Notes under the pieces: model-generated | What the model was told of the DNA's origin: nothing | The model's input: the letters and a program-made list of their open reading frames with translations, nothing else | The model's database searches: none | Program-made: the position numbers and the translations under genes | Source of the DNA: Sphagnum compactum | Lineage: Eukaryota > Bryophyta > Sphagnopsida > Sphagnales | NCBI GenBank assembly: GCA_965153455.1 | Contig: OZ234499.1 | Span: 4,323,577-4,387,576, forward strand | Length of the DNA stretch: 64,000 nucleotides | Direction: 5' to 3' | In this document: piece after piece, positions 33,241 through 45,796 of the stretch | Layout of the letters: the number at the start of each line of letters is the position of its first letter | Position numbering within the stretch: the stretch's first letter is position 1

Positions 33241-34191
33241 GTTTGAAAGACCCTCTTACAAGTTAGTTTTCTGAAAATGGGGGGAGGGATATGTGCTAGA
33301 TTGTGTAGACCAATTTTGTCTTAGCATTGGCTTGAACCAAACTGGATGTTGTTACAATAATGTATAGGAGTGAGGATCAAAGAATGACTAGGTAGTCCAT
33401 AGCTGGGGCTTTTGTTCTCAAATTGGCAAGTTGTTTTGATAGGGTTGGATTACACTTTGAACTGCAATTGCTATTTGTTTTAGTGGAAGAGAGGTACATT
33501 GTGGTGAAGGGTGCAAACACCATTTTCCTTATCCATCAGACATTTGGAATACACTGACTGGTGATCTTCACCTAACTCTCTATTCCTGATTTTTTTCTGA
33601 TTGGATACTGGATTTTATTCCAGACAGTTTGAATGAGGGTTCCAGGGCTAGTCTTCTCTTTTTTGTGAGAAGGAGCAAATTTGTAATTCATTGTGTGCTA
33701 GAGGTTCCATCACTCTCTGTATTGAGATGATGATGCTGGTTAGGTCAAGATAGTTCTTAGCATGTTTAGTTGTAGCACTAAGCACCTTGTGAGGTGTTTC
33801 CTTGGCTGTGAACCATTTCAAATGGGGGGTTGTGGTGATGGCAAACACCAGGATTTTGAGGAGCAGGCTCCTGTGGTGGCAAAGAGGTTATATAAAGTAT
33901 GAAAGCATGATCAATCCATGGGATTTGATAACGAGAGCTAGCTATTATTGGTGTATATCATGTTGGATGTACAACTTTGAGGATTCTTGGATATGTGAAT
34001 TTGTTTTTTGTGAGAATGGCATTCGAAAGAGGTTGTGAATAGAAATGATGGAAACAATGGAGCTTCAACAATGTTCTCTAATCCTTTTTGTCCAAAACCA
34101 AATTTGTTATGGACCGTGATGTTCTCTTCTCCTTTGTGCAAAACCAGATTAGTTAACGAACTGATGTTTTAGTTTTGTTATGGAGCTTGAT

Positions 34192-34192
<1 letters not shown>
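33241..34192. other. Spacer, no gene seen
   Basis: Composition is moderate. Frames up to 78 codons carry no recognisable domain. It ends at a CT microsatellite. Confidence 0.5.

Positions 34193-34223
<31 letters not shown>
34193..34223. repeat. (CT)n microsatellite
   Basis: About fifteen uninterrupted CT units. Confidence 0.95.
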
Positions 34224-34226
<3 letters not shown>

Positions 34227-34394
34227 CCACTCATAAATGTAGAAGATAATGAAGTTTCTCAAGCTTTCTTATAGCCTTTTGAGAACTGTTCATGTTCTAC
34301 ATTATCCAGCATAAAACAAAGCTTCTATATATGTTTCAGTTTGAACATAGAAGAAAACCTTTCATGCAGAATCCCATTTAGCTTGCCTTGGAAA

Positions 34395-34925
34395 AAAAAT
34401 TCTCTGAAGAAAATTTATTATCTGGAGAATAACACCATTTCAGAAGATGCTTGGAGAAAGTTTTCTGTGAAGATGTTCTTTTTGGGGAGAATCTCATTTA
34501 GAAGATGCTAGGAGAATTTTGAACTGAAGGTTTCTTTTTCCCTGGAGAATCCCATTCAGAAGATGCTTGGAGAATTCTTCTCTGAATTTCTTTTTCTGGA
34601 GAATCCCATTTCAGAAGATGTTTGGAGAATTTTTTTGTTCTGGAGAATCAATCCCATTCAGAAGATGCTCGAAGAAAGTTTTCTTTGAAGATTTTTTTTG
34701 TTCTGGAGAATCAATCCCATTCAGAAGATGCTCGAAGAAAGTTTTCTTTGAAGATTTTTTTTTGTTCTGGAGAGTCAATCCCATTCAGAAGATGCTCGAA
34801 GAAAGTTTTCTTTGAAGATTTTTTTTGTTCTGGAGAATCAATCCCATTCAGAAGATGCTCGAAGAAAGTTTTCTTTGAAGATTTTTTTTTGTTCTGGAGA
34901 GTCAATCCCATTCAGAAGATGCCTT
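34395..34925. repeat. 63/64-bp minisatellite with alternating unit types
   Basis: Units contain TCTGGAGAATCAATCCCATT and CAGAAGATGCTCGAAGAAAG. CCCATTCAGAAG starts at 34653, 34716, 34780, 34843 and 34907, giving periods of 63, 64, 63 and 64. Units carrying GAGAATC alternate with units carrying GAGAGTC and one extra T, a two-unit higher-order repeat of 127 bp. To the left (34395-34640) are four or five increasingly diverged units. Reading frames through it change with the 64-bp units, so it is not protein coding. Confidence 0.92.
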
Positions 34926-34929
34926 GATT

Positions 34930-35812
34930 GCTGATGGGTTCATGTTTGGTTACAGGATTTGTGGAACTCTCTCTTTGCTGCGACAGAAGAGAGGGAGAGA
35001 AGAGAGAAGAGAGAGGGGAGAAATTCCTCCGAAAAGGCGCTTGCACTGTGCCGCAAAGGACACACCCCGACACACACATACACAGAGTTTAAGAAACAAA
35101 ACAATGGATGTTTAAGAAGATGAAACAAGCAGAGAGATCGAGGTTACTGCCAAGAGGAGGAGAGAGAGAGATATATAGTAGAGAAATTTCGGAGAGAGAA
35201 AATGTGGGTTTGTCTAACTTGATGATCTTCTTCTTCTCTGTTCCACTTTGTTTGTTTGTTTCTGTCTTTTCTTGTTGTTGAAGACAAAGGATTTGGGTCA
35301 GACAAGGAGTTGTTAGAGAAGGGTTTGGATCAGACAAGGAGTTGTTAGAGAAGGGTTTGGATCAGACAAGGAGTTGTTGGAAAAGGGTTTTGGGATCAGA
35401 CAAGGAGTTGTTGGAGAAGGATTTGGGGATTTGGGTTCAAACAAGCATTTGGGTTAGAGAAAAGATTTGGGTTTTGAGGAAAGATTTGGGTTTTTATTAG
35501 TATGGAATCCTGAGATATGGGGGGAATGTGAGGTTGGGGTGTTTGTCTCAAATGATATTTCATTCTTTTCTTCTTTGAAGATTTGGGTAACAGGAAGTGG
35601 ATTTGCGTGAGATAGGGTTGTTTGAAATCCAGGTTTTTAGCAGAAGAAAAAGAAGAAGAAGAAGACAAAAAGAAGACTATCTTGCAACCCAAGCAAGTAT
35701 CTGACAAGATGGAGCTCTAGGGTTGAGGTTTTTGTGACCTGCATCAAGGTTCTCTGAGAGAGAGAGATAGGGAGAAAGAGATCACAAAGTCCTAGAGATC
35801 GTTCCAGTGCCA
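34930..35812 (+). promoter_or_regulatory. Promoter/leader region of the ankyrin-TPR gene, GA-rich
   Basis: Several GAGAGAGA tracts (about 34985-35020, 35159-35172, 35754-35768) lie with the tandem repeat described separately. GA-rich leaders are common in plant genes. The transcription start is not determined. Confidence 0.4.
35301..35430. repeat. 32-34 bp tandem repeat upstream of the ankyrin-TPR gene
   Basis: GACAAGGAGTTGTT starts at 35301, 35333, 35365 and 35399, each followed by a GAGAAGGGTTTGGATCA-like segment. It lies about 400-500 bp before the start codon, in promoter or leader. Confidence 0.9.
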
Positions 35813-38800
35813 ATGCCTTCTTCTCAGGATGCTGCCGGTGCTCTTGCAGGTGTGTGTGTGTGTTTTTCTCTTCTTCTTCTTCTTTTGTACCATTCTTCTT
35901 GATATTTTTTTTGTGAATTCTCCTTTTTTGAGCTATCAGCATTCTTCTGTTTTGCCTCTCATGGTTTCTTTCTTAATAGTTTTTCTGCAGCCATGGATTG
36001 TGAAGAAGATCATCCCAGAGATTGTTATGCTAAAACCCTAATTCTTGGATTCCTGGATTTCTGAAACAAGTCACTACTAAAACCTTAAACCCTCCAAGTG
36101 CTAGTTCTAGACTCTTTTTTGGCATCATCATCATCTTCTTCTTCTTCATGATGTGGTTTCTGTCCTGTAGTTTCTGTGTCTGTGTCTGTGTAATCAATCC
36201 TGTACTAGTGGCAATTGCAATGTGGTTGTTTGGAATAATAAGATTTTGATGGGAGACACAAAACAAAAATTCATTGTTTTCTGTGCAGCTCGTGATAAGG
36301 TTTCCAAGCTCTTGAATGCTGCACGTGATGGCAACCTGCAAATGTTCAAAGGTAATCAAATCCTCTTTTCCAGCATTGATAGAAAGGTGATATATCTAGG
36401 GTTATGGCTGTTGGCTGTGACGGTAAGATTTGTGAGGAATGCTGATTGCATAAGTTGCAGACTTCAAGGAGATGATTACAGGAAGAGCTAGGAGGAGTAG
36501 GAGGGTAACTCATGTGGCTACAGTTGGGATGTTGTGTTTATTAGGTAATAGGCTGAATGCTTTTGAATGACAATGATGGTTTTTTTTTTTTTTCCTTTTT
36601 CTGTGGTGACCACAGAATTGGCACATGCCATTGCAGAGGGTCAAGAGATTGGAAAGACTCTGTCAGATGTAAAAGATGCCAATGGACGAGGACCTCTTCA
36701 TTTTGCTGCCCGAGGGGGTAGTGAGGAGCTTTGCACGTATATGATTGAGGATCTCAAACTTCCAGTGGACATCAGAGATAATGATGGTAATGTAAAAATC
36801 GAAATAAAAGAATAAACTTGATGGCTCAACATTGCATGAATGATTATTTGGTGTTTGCATTTGTTTGCTGGATTGATGAGTGTCTCATCTCATTTCATCT
36901 TGCTTCACTGGAGCGAAAGCAGGTTCTGCAGTAGAACTAACTATATAGGCAAAAGGTTTGCAAAAGCCTGAGGCACCCCCCCCAACTGATGGAAGAATAT
37001 ACTATAGACACTGAAAGCTCCAACTGTAAATCCTAAACACCCAAAGTGGAAAAACCTTGATCTGTGTACATGCAGGAGATACCCCACTTCTTCATGCTGC
37101 GCGCCAAGGCCATTTTTCAACAGCACAATGCTTACTGAATCATGGTGCTGATCCTTCAGCGACTTCGAATGAGAATGGGCCTTCTGCATTACACCACGCT
37201 GCTGGCACAGGTCAATAGTTTTTTTTCTGGATGTGTACACACATGAAGCAATTTGAATTTCCATATCTGTTTGAGCACTTGTCTGCAGGATTCCATAGAT
37301 TCCAAATTCTTTCAAAACCTGCAGAGGGTCTCGTGTGAAGAATACCTCATGCATCTGTTTTCAGGCATTGGCAGTGGAATTTATTCTTTTGTAGTTGAGG
37401 CTGTTACCTTCCACATTTCACCCAGCCAAAACTTTCAGGTCACAGACTCATGTTTTGAGGTCTCCCTCAGTGACAATTTGCAGATTGGATATATGAAGTA
37501 TGAATGATCAAATCATTTTTGACAGGATAGAAAATTGTGATCAAATTTTCTCTCCCAGAAAATTGTGGGAGAGAAAATTGACAATCTTGGGTTGGTGTAT
37601 CATTGTAGGTGAGGTGGAGTTGATGAGGGTCTTGTTGGAGAAGGGAGTGGAGGTTGACTGTTCAAGTGATGCAGGCCCACCTCTCATTTGGGCTGCAGGG
37701 CATGAGCATATCCGTGCTGTTGAGATCCTCTTAGATTATGGTGCCAATGTAAGCAGTTTTGAAATCCCTCAACTGCCACAACAATGGGTTTCATGCTTTC
37801 CATTCAAATAAAATTCTCATTGTGTTTTAACATTTTTTGCAATGAAGTTTTCTCTTGATATCTGCTGTGTTGTTCAGTGGTTTCTGAAAATGCTCAAACT
37901 TGTGCTAAGGGTTAAGATGCTGTGTTTAGTTTACACATTACTGGAGATAATGATTCTGAGAATGACTGGAGGATCTTCTTCAGAAATGTATTCTATGAGA
38001 AATGCCGTCCATAAAGGTGGTTTTTTTGCAGTCAAGATTGGTCTTCTTACTTTTGAAAACCATGACTATCCAAATCTTCTTTGCTTTTTTTCTCAAGTGC
38101 TTTTGTGATTATTGTCATGGTTTGGACCCCAGCCAAATGCTACGACGGATGATGAAGTGACACCGTTATTAACAGCAGCTGCAGCAGGCTCCTCTGAAAT
38201 TGTAGAACTTCTGATCAAGGTATGCAAATCTACTACTTGCACCTAAGACTCCAAACATAAGGAACCTGATTACGTTTGTCTACTATGCTTATTACCCAGT
38301 TGCAACAATTACATGATTGGTGATGGTTCCTTTTGATCTCAAAGTGTATGCCATTGGGTCTGATTGATTGGGTGGTGAATTTTCACACAGAAAGGAGCAG
38401 ATGTGAATGCAAGTGCAGGAGGTGGAGTAACACCACTCCATGTTGCAGCTGACCATGGTGATGAGCGCATGGTGGATTGCCTTCTGGCTGCAGGCGCTGA
38501 CCCCAACGCTATGGATGATGTAAATTATCTAATCTGTCATTCCTCTGTTCTTATGGATGCCCATGCGTGGGCTGTCTATCAACTTATTATTACATCCAGC
38601 TCCAGATGCTTGAAAGTCCACTGCTGTATCTCGTTGTATTTTGTTGGCCTGGGGTGTTATGTGAGGCAGCAAAGTGAATGAAGACATGGGTTTGTTGATT
38701 TGTGGTGCAGGAAGATGCAAAGCCCATACATGCAGCAGCAGCAAAGGAATTTCGGGCAGTAGTGGAGCGGCTGTTGCCACTTTCAACACCAGACCCATCT

Positions 38801-40099
38801 GTAGCTGACTGGACTGTTGATGGACTTTTGGCACATGCAGACCGTTTGGCTGCTCAAGAAGAGGTATTTAACAACACATTCATGGTTATTTGTGGAGTGC
38901 CACAATCTTGTAGATGTAAGACATTTCAAGGATGTCTTCATGTGAGAGTGATGTGGATTTTCTTCTGTAATTGATCTGTTGCAGGCATCATATCAGGGGT
39001 TGAAGGAGGCGCGTGAGAAAGTCAAGGAAGAGAAACCAATACCAGCTGAGGTATATGCCAGGTTCCTCTACATGCACTTTGATATGAAAGCTTGAACTCA
39101 GTGTTCACCTTTGAAGAATATATTGGGACTTGCAATAATATATGCTTGTCCTATTCCTGATGAAACAGTGTCTGTTGCATGTCTTTGTATGCCATACAGG
39201 TTGCACCTGAAAAGAAGCAAGCAGCACTGGAATCTAAGGCCAGAGGTGATGAGGCTTTCAAGAAGAAAGATTACATGCTTGCAGTTGATGCATACACACA
39301 GGTCTCTCATAATCTTTTGTTTCCCAACAGAGAAAGTTTGTAATGAATGCTGCATATTCTTTCTGCAGTAAGTATGGGATTTGAGTCTGATGTGTAATGA
39401 TTCTGACAAAGGAGGTGTGTGACATGCAATGTTATTGCAGGCAATTGACATGGACCCGACAAATGCAACAATTTTGGCCAATCGAAGTTTGTGTTGGATA
39501 CGTTTAGGGCAAGCAGAACAAGCCTTGACTGATGCCAGGGAAGCTCGGAGATTGGACCCTAAATGGTCCAAAGCTTGCTACCGTGAAGGTGCAGCACTTC
39601 GCCTTCTTCAGGTCCTTCCGATACTCTTTCTTGGGTTCATTCCCATTACAACTTCTCTATGAAATTTGGGTCTTGTCATCCTTCAGCACCAGAGAACATA
39701 TGTGATGTGGGTTTGTAAATGAAGTGATCAAATCCATACTTATACATTCCTGTGTGCTTGATTCTGGAGCCTTGTATTCACATTTTTTTGTTTGCTACAG
39801 CGGTTTGATGAGGCAGCAGATGCATTTTACACTGGTGTGACCCTTAATCCTGAAAACAAGGAGTTGGTGGATGCGTTCAAGTAAGCCACACAAACTACTT
39901 TCCTCTACTTGTCGGAATTTTCTGAATTCACAATCTATTGGAAAAGAACCAATCAATGAGAGGCAAACCTGATGATGGCTTACTGTGTGTAAAAACTGTT
40001 CATAATATGTGTTCTTGCCTCTGCATTTCTTATGACTGGGTATGTGCTCCTTGCAGGGAAGCAGTGGAAGCCGGCAGAAAGTTCCATGGTACAGCATGA
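35813..40099 (+). CDS. TPR10: Ankyrin-repeat plus TPR protein, TPR10-like co-chaperone candidate (13 exons, 458 aa)
   Basis: Resembles the plant ankyrin+TPR protein typified by Arabidopsis TPR10 (At3g04710), proposed to dock Hsp70/Hsp90 C-termini. Exons: 35813-35849, 36289-36351, 36616-36786, 37076-37210, 37609-37748, 38133-38219, 38391-38519, 38711-38863, 38985-39050, 39200-39301, 39441-39611, 39801-39880, 40057-40099. All introns are GT-AG and the frame is open throughout. Ankyrin repeats occupy about residues 50-260 (GRGPLHFAARGG, DTPLLHAARQGH, GPSALHHAAGTG, PLIWAAGHEH, VTPLHVAADHG). A WTVDGLLAH linker follows, then three TPRs at about 334-435. Candidate carboxylate-clamp residues are K340, D344 (Asn in the canonical clamp), N376, K405 and R409. 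The C-terminus is RKFHGTA. Exon 1 is only 37 nt, and its donor sits in a GT microsatellite, so the start is the least certain part. Confidence 0.92.
35850..35863 (+). repeat. (GT)7 microsatellite forming the exon 1 splice donor
   Basis: Exon 1 ends CTTGCAG, and the intron opens directly with seven GT units followed by a T/C-rich tract. Repeat-length variation would change the donor context. Confidence 0.85.
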
Positions 40100-43000
40100 T
40101 TGATGCTGTTATATACCCTCCCAGAATCTTAATTTTCTGAGGCTTAAAAGAGTCTTTACAATATAAGAGCTTGGAAGTTGACCAGGTGTAGAGGATTCTG
40201 CCCAATGTTTTTGTCCGTGTTATGTGTGTGTATTGAAGCTTGAAACCCATTTGTGGAAAATTTGTGGATGCTTGTTTACACCAAATAGTTTCATGGCACT
40301 CTTATGGGTTTGCATTGAGCATCCCCCCGCTTGTCACCTCTCACACATGGATTAATGACCTGGATGCACTTAGAAGACTACGATTGTGTTGCTCCTGTTG
40401 TGAAGTTTAGCGAACTTTTGAATTGGCTTGTACAACTCACACAATTCCTTTCAATTCTCCAGAGCCATGCAATTTTCCCGGAACACAAGCTTTTGGGTCT
40501 ACAGAATATGAGTCAGATAGCCGTGCAGATGATCTCTCATCTTCTAGTATTACATGGATTCTTTGTTTCCTTTAATTCTATAGGTGAAGAAACTACAAAG
40601 GGAATGGTCCATATAGATGCTTCCATGGTTTGATTGGTCGGAGGGGTACATATTACTATTGGTTGAATTTCCTTAGATACTTGGCTTGGAGTTGAGTAAA
40701 CTTTGATTTGATTATTGGCTGTCATTTCTGAATTGTTTTTCTTGGAGTTAGAACTATGGTTTAATCATAGTAGATTTGATGTTGGTAGAGAATCTAGTTC
40801 TCCTAATACTGACGAAAGGCATCATGGACCAATTGCTATACCTTCACATCAATGACCTTTCAGCAATGCTAAGAATGGTCTAAGATGAGTATGTACTCAT
40901 TTCATTTGTGAACATGAACATGAAGTATTTGAGGATAACCCTTTTTTGTCTAGAACACCAAGCTTTGATTGAAGTCCCAAGTATGACATAGATATGGAAG
41001 TTCCAACCACTTGTGCCTTCATGATAAGAAAGCCCAATGATCTAATGAGGGAACTTGGGAATCCCCTTTTGCCTCTTCCATCTTCGATTTTCAAATCTTG
41101 ATGAGTTTTATGTACAACATTCCAAGGGTGAATCATTTATGTATGAATTGGGTATAAGGTTGAGCAAATGAATTTATGTTGAATCCCACCTTTCTTGGGT
41201 ACCTAAAGAAATCATGAATTGATATCTAGAGGTTTAGCCATTGTTGATCCCTTGAAGTATATCAAATTTGTCTGGTTAGATTTCAAGTCACATAAAAGGC
41301 AAGGATAAATGCATGGTATGGTGGTTCATTTTTGGTAGATACAATGTTCCATACAAGTCCTATAGGAGGTTATAAAAGTGTCCAAATGGGTAAAATCACA
41401 AAACAATGAGCCAAATCATGTTCAAAATTGCATGCCTATGTGGTGCCACTTGAATGGCATGTTAATTATGGCAAGTTATGCTTTATGTTTAATATGAATG
41501 CCAAGAAATCTAAATTGAATCATTGGACCTTTTGATTTTGTATTTTAATTTGAACAACAGACATATTAAAGTTGAGCAAGTGTTTCATGAAACATTACTA
41601 GTTTTACAAATGGGCCCTTTATTTTCATAATATACAAAAAAATTATGTTGAATTTTTTTGTAATAATAGGGGACTATTAAACACGCACAAATGGTATTCA
41701 AAATATGAGGAATCTATAATTTGATTTTTTTTCAAAAAATTAAATTTTTGGGTTTATTTGATGTTCATGAATCCTTTATGGCATTTAAATGTGATGCAAT
41801 GTAAATGATGTTTTAAAAAATTGTATCTTATAATACAAATGACTAAACCTTAAAATAGTTAACACGTTTTGGCATGATTTGAAATTGTGATCATTTTTCA
41901 AGACAAAATGTATACATTTAGTATACAACCTTACATTTTTAAAAAATCATATTTATTAAAAAATGATTAACAAATAACATGTGATATGTTGAATAAACTA
42001 TAGTAAGGAAAAGTAATAATTAAAAAATTTGGTAAAAATCCATTTCTATGAAAAAAAAAAAAGAGCAAAAGGATTACATCCTTTGAAACAAAATAAACAT
42101 ATTAACTCATTGATTCATGATTTCACCCAAATGCAATATTAAACTACATCAATCTTTGCAACTCCATGTTTATCTTGTTAATTCCATTTTAATCCATGCA
42201 GTCCATAACTTTTACCCTTTATCAACAATTGACCAAAACAACTTCAATCCAAAAAATGGATCAAGCCCCACAAAGATGTCTAAAAGTCATGCAAAACATC
42301 AAAATTTTGAAAATCAAACTTGGGAAAGTTATAAATGACTTTGAGCAAAATGTTTCGGATGAAAACTGGAAAATTGTTGCTATTGAGATTTTTTAGTTTC
42401 AAGTAGCTTTTAAAATTGTAAGTTTTTAGAGACTTGGGTCTTGAGATGTTGAAATCCATTTACTATAAAATATGGGTGGTAGATGGAAGGCATGCATATG
42501 AGTCATGCGAGGGAAAAAATGTTTAAAAAATGAGTTGAAATGAATGAGTAATGGACAATCAAAATTGGCCATCCAAAAGAAGTTTTTTAAAAAATAAAAT
42601 TTTCCATCCTTTTTGGGGTAGACAAAAAGCTTGGACAATTTGGGATTATGATAAAAAATGATGTACACCCCTTTATTCCCAAACACAAAAATATTACAAG
42701 CATTAATTCATTTTAGAAAAGGGGGATGAGTGGTTGGGGTGTATTATTATTAAAGTTTAAAGGACCAAATTTATGTGTATTTGTTACATTTCCAAGTGTG
42801 TATATGTTCTCAACCTCTAGTGTATCATTTCACAATATTAACTTATGCATATTCTTTTCACATACTAACAAAATCTATGTCACAACACATAATGTTTCAA
42901 GATTATTCTTTAACAATCTTTAACATGCCATAGTTGTAGTCGTCAAGACATTACAAGCTTTATCTACAAACCTTTTGTAATTTGAAAATGAGTCATATGT

Positions 43001-45796
43001 GAAATGGGATGTGTGTGTTGCCAATGTGGTATGCTAGCATTTTCATGCAAATAAGTTCGAAGTGTTAATTTGTGGAGTGCCAAAAAGACTTTTTCATTTC
43101 TACCTTTCATCTATTTTGATTCTCTCCTCTAATCAAGTGTTAATGGTGTGATGATGGAATGATGGTGGCATAACAAGGCATGTGGTGGCGTGAAAGTTTT
43201 CCTGTTTTGTTGTGTTTTTATTGTTTATTTGTTAATTTCTCGCAAAGCGTGGGATGATGTTCATTTATTCGTGAATGGTGTTGTTATGTTTGAATTGTGA
43301 TGCAATGGTGTTATTTGACAAATATATGGAGGGGTTTTGAAGATGAATAGAAATCTTTTAAATGTAATAATGAAAATTTTCATGATTCCTTGTTAAGTAA
43401 CAATGGTTGGAATGCATGTAGGAGGAGCAATGTAAAACAATGTAGGTGGTTTAAAGTTTTCATTGTGCAACTCTTACAATTGATTTGCAATGTATTTTAG
43501 GAATAAAGGTGGCAAAAGGTTGAAAGGCAATGATAGAATAACCTTTATCATGGTTTTAGTATAATTTTGGGCCAGTGAGGAAATCATGGGGGTTGGACAT
43601 GGTGTTTGAGAGGGAAAAGAAAATTTACATTGGGACATAAATATGAATTTTGGTGTTTAGGTCTTTTGTGTTTAAAGTGTTTTGGAATGTTTTTGAAGTT
43701 TAAATTAAGGATGTTTGTGTTGAGAATTATGCTTCATTACTTCATTGTAACTAGTTGGGATTGTGTACTTGTGATCCTTATGTTTACAAAAGGAAAATAG
43801 ACAATGATCCTTTGTTTGGGTGTTATGCTTTTTGTGGTTGGAATTCAAGAGTGTAATAACAAGAGATTTGGGTATCGTGTTTTTAATGTATTCTATGTGT
43901 TTTTATGTTTTCTTATAAATTTGTGAGGTTGATCCATATATGTGTGATTGTGATCTTGATTTAAATATTCATATGAGGGAAGGGGTTTTTTGTGTGTGCT
44001 TGTGATGTGAACAAGACTTCATTAAGTCTAGAAATTTGGATGGGTTATCAACATTTTGCTCATAAATAGGTGTTTGTTAAATGTTGAAAAATGTGTAAAA
44101 GTCCTCTTATTGTTTTGCACAATTCCTTTTCATTAACAGGAATTGATACTTGTTACATGATTAGATGTTGTTGGTGTTAATATTTTCTAAGTCAATGTTC
44201 AACCTTTCCAAGTAGTCCAAAATGCACTCACTCTCTAACACTAGTAAAAGTTACAGGTTTTATTATGGATCTTCAAAGTGTCGGTTGATTGTAAAAATTG
44301 TTACTTCACAACCAAATTAACAAATTACTATTGACTATGGACATGATAACATTTGAGCTAGAAGAAACATAATGCAAAGCAAGAAAAAAACAACAAAAGA
44401 ACATGCAAACATAGTCGAAACTTTTTTGAGCAAAAGAAGGAAGCTCTAGACCTTTTTCTAGGCACCTATAACAAGCTTGGTTGAAGCTACAAGAAAGCTC
44501 CACAATCTTTCCAAATTATTGGATTCCAAGAATCCTAAGTTTTTCATGACAAGTGAATTGCATGCACAAGATCATTTTCTAGGTTCATGGTAACTTGACA
44601 CCACATTTTCAATCTAAAAGCAAGGGACTAGTCATAGTAAAAGGTGGATAGACCATATTGGTTCCCTCTAATGTTTATGAATTAATCCTTTACATGTTTA
44701 CCCATTAATAAATCTTTGCAATTCCATGCTTCCCTTGCTAATCACAACTTAATCATTGCTTCTGTTGTTAATCCCCTATTAATCCGCGTTTTCCATAAGC
44801 CTAATGAGTTATTATTAAGGCCTATCGATTAGTCGACAAAAATTTAACATTTAATCCTACATTGTAAGTTGAAACATTACAAACCCAACTCAATGCACTA
44901 GTACTCATCAACTTTCCAATGGTACCAAGAGCATGACAAGAAGTGCCATGGTTTGGGAAACCTCAATGCAACAAACAAAACAAAACAAATTACCTTAGTA
45001 CATAGATCTATAATTAAATTCAAAAGGATGAAGGCTCCTTTTTAACGTTTGATCAATGGTTTCACAAGACCTCTTGTGTGGGATGCCATAAAGCTTGATT
45101 TGCTATTTGGATGGGGCTTTCAAAAAACAACAAAAGCATTTACTCAAATCCTTGCAAAACATGGAATATGGTTATTGCAAGTAACAATTGGCAAATGTCT
45201 TTGACATTTGATTTCATAAGCACAAAAATGAGGTGAAACTTGGCTCATGGATAAAGCTCATGACATTTCAACTTCAATGGAAGAGAAAGGCACAGATCAT
45301 ATTGTTATGGTATGTGCACAAACACAACGGTGAGTGCATGTCTGTAAGGACTGTATTTCTCTTTTGTCCAAAAGCAGACTATGCAAGGGTGTACAGTTAG
45401 TGTCTGAAAGTGCAGACTTTGTTTAGGCTTACATCAACTTCCAAGGGTTCATCACTTGTCTTCATTTGTCTAAATGCAGACTGTGCGACAGCTTTAGGGT
45501 TAGTGTCTCAACGGTAATTTTTTTCAATGCCCGCTGCTAGCACAACACTTGGGTGAAATCTAGCTATTATTACAAGCAGGTATGGAAAATCTAGACAGAA
45601 GCATGGGTTGCACAAATATGGACTCTTTCAGTTTTGAAAAGAGCTCATCATAACCTCTTTTAACCTTAGAATTACATGCCTCCTTTGAGAGACACCAAAT
45701 GTGGATGGATGGATATCAGATTTCCCCTCTTACAAGAAGATTAGAAAAGCTGAACTAGAAGAAGAAAACTTGGGGAAATTTTGAATTCATGGCATT
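40100..45796. other. Spacer between the ankyrin-TPR and TBC genes
   Basis: The first 500-600 bp may be 3' UTR of the ankyrin-TPR gene. The rest is AT-rich without a recognisable gene. Two diverged copies of an AATCTTTGCAA(T/C)TCCATG-containing segment lie near 42150 and 44712. Frames of 60-86 codons have no supporting features. Confidence 0.5.
45360..45512. repeat. Two diverged copies of a segment of about 50 bp
   Basis: TTTGTCCAAAAGCAGACTATGC...GTTAGTGTCTGAAAG near 45364 resembles TTTGTCTAAATGCAGACTGTGC...GTTAGTGTCTCAAC near 45465. It is imperfect, spaced about 100 bp, downstream of the TBC gene. Confidence 0.6.

Noticed and set aside
34567-34927. Overlapping repeat-containing frames in the 34.6-34.9 kb minisatellite
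   Set aside because: The 63/64-bp alternation shifts the frame between units, so no continuous protein is maintained by design; similarity is at the DNA level.
44915-44931. TGGTACCAAGAGCATG as a second LTR primer-binding site
   Set aside because: It differs from the initiator-tRNA complement at several positions and has no LTR-like sequence with a CA end directly before it. A similar word at 14771 is equally unsupported.
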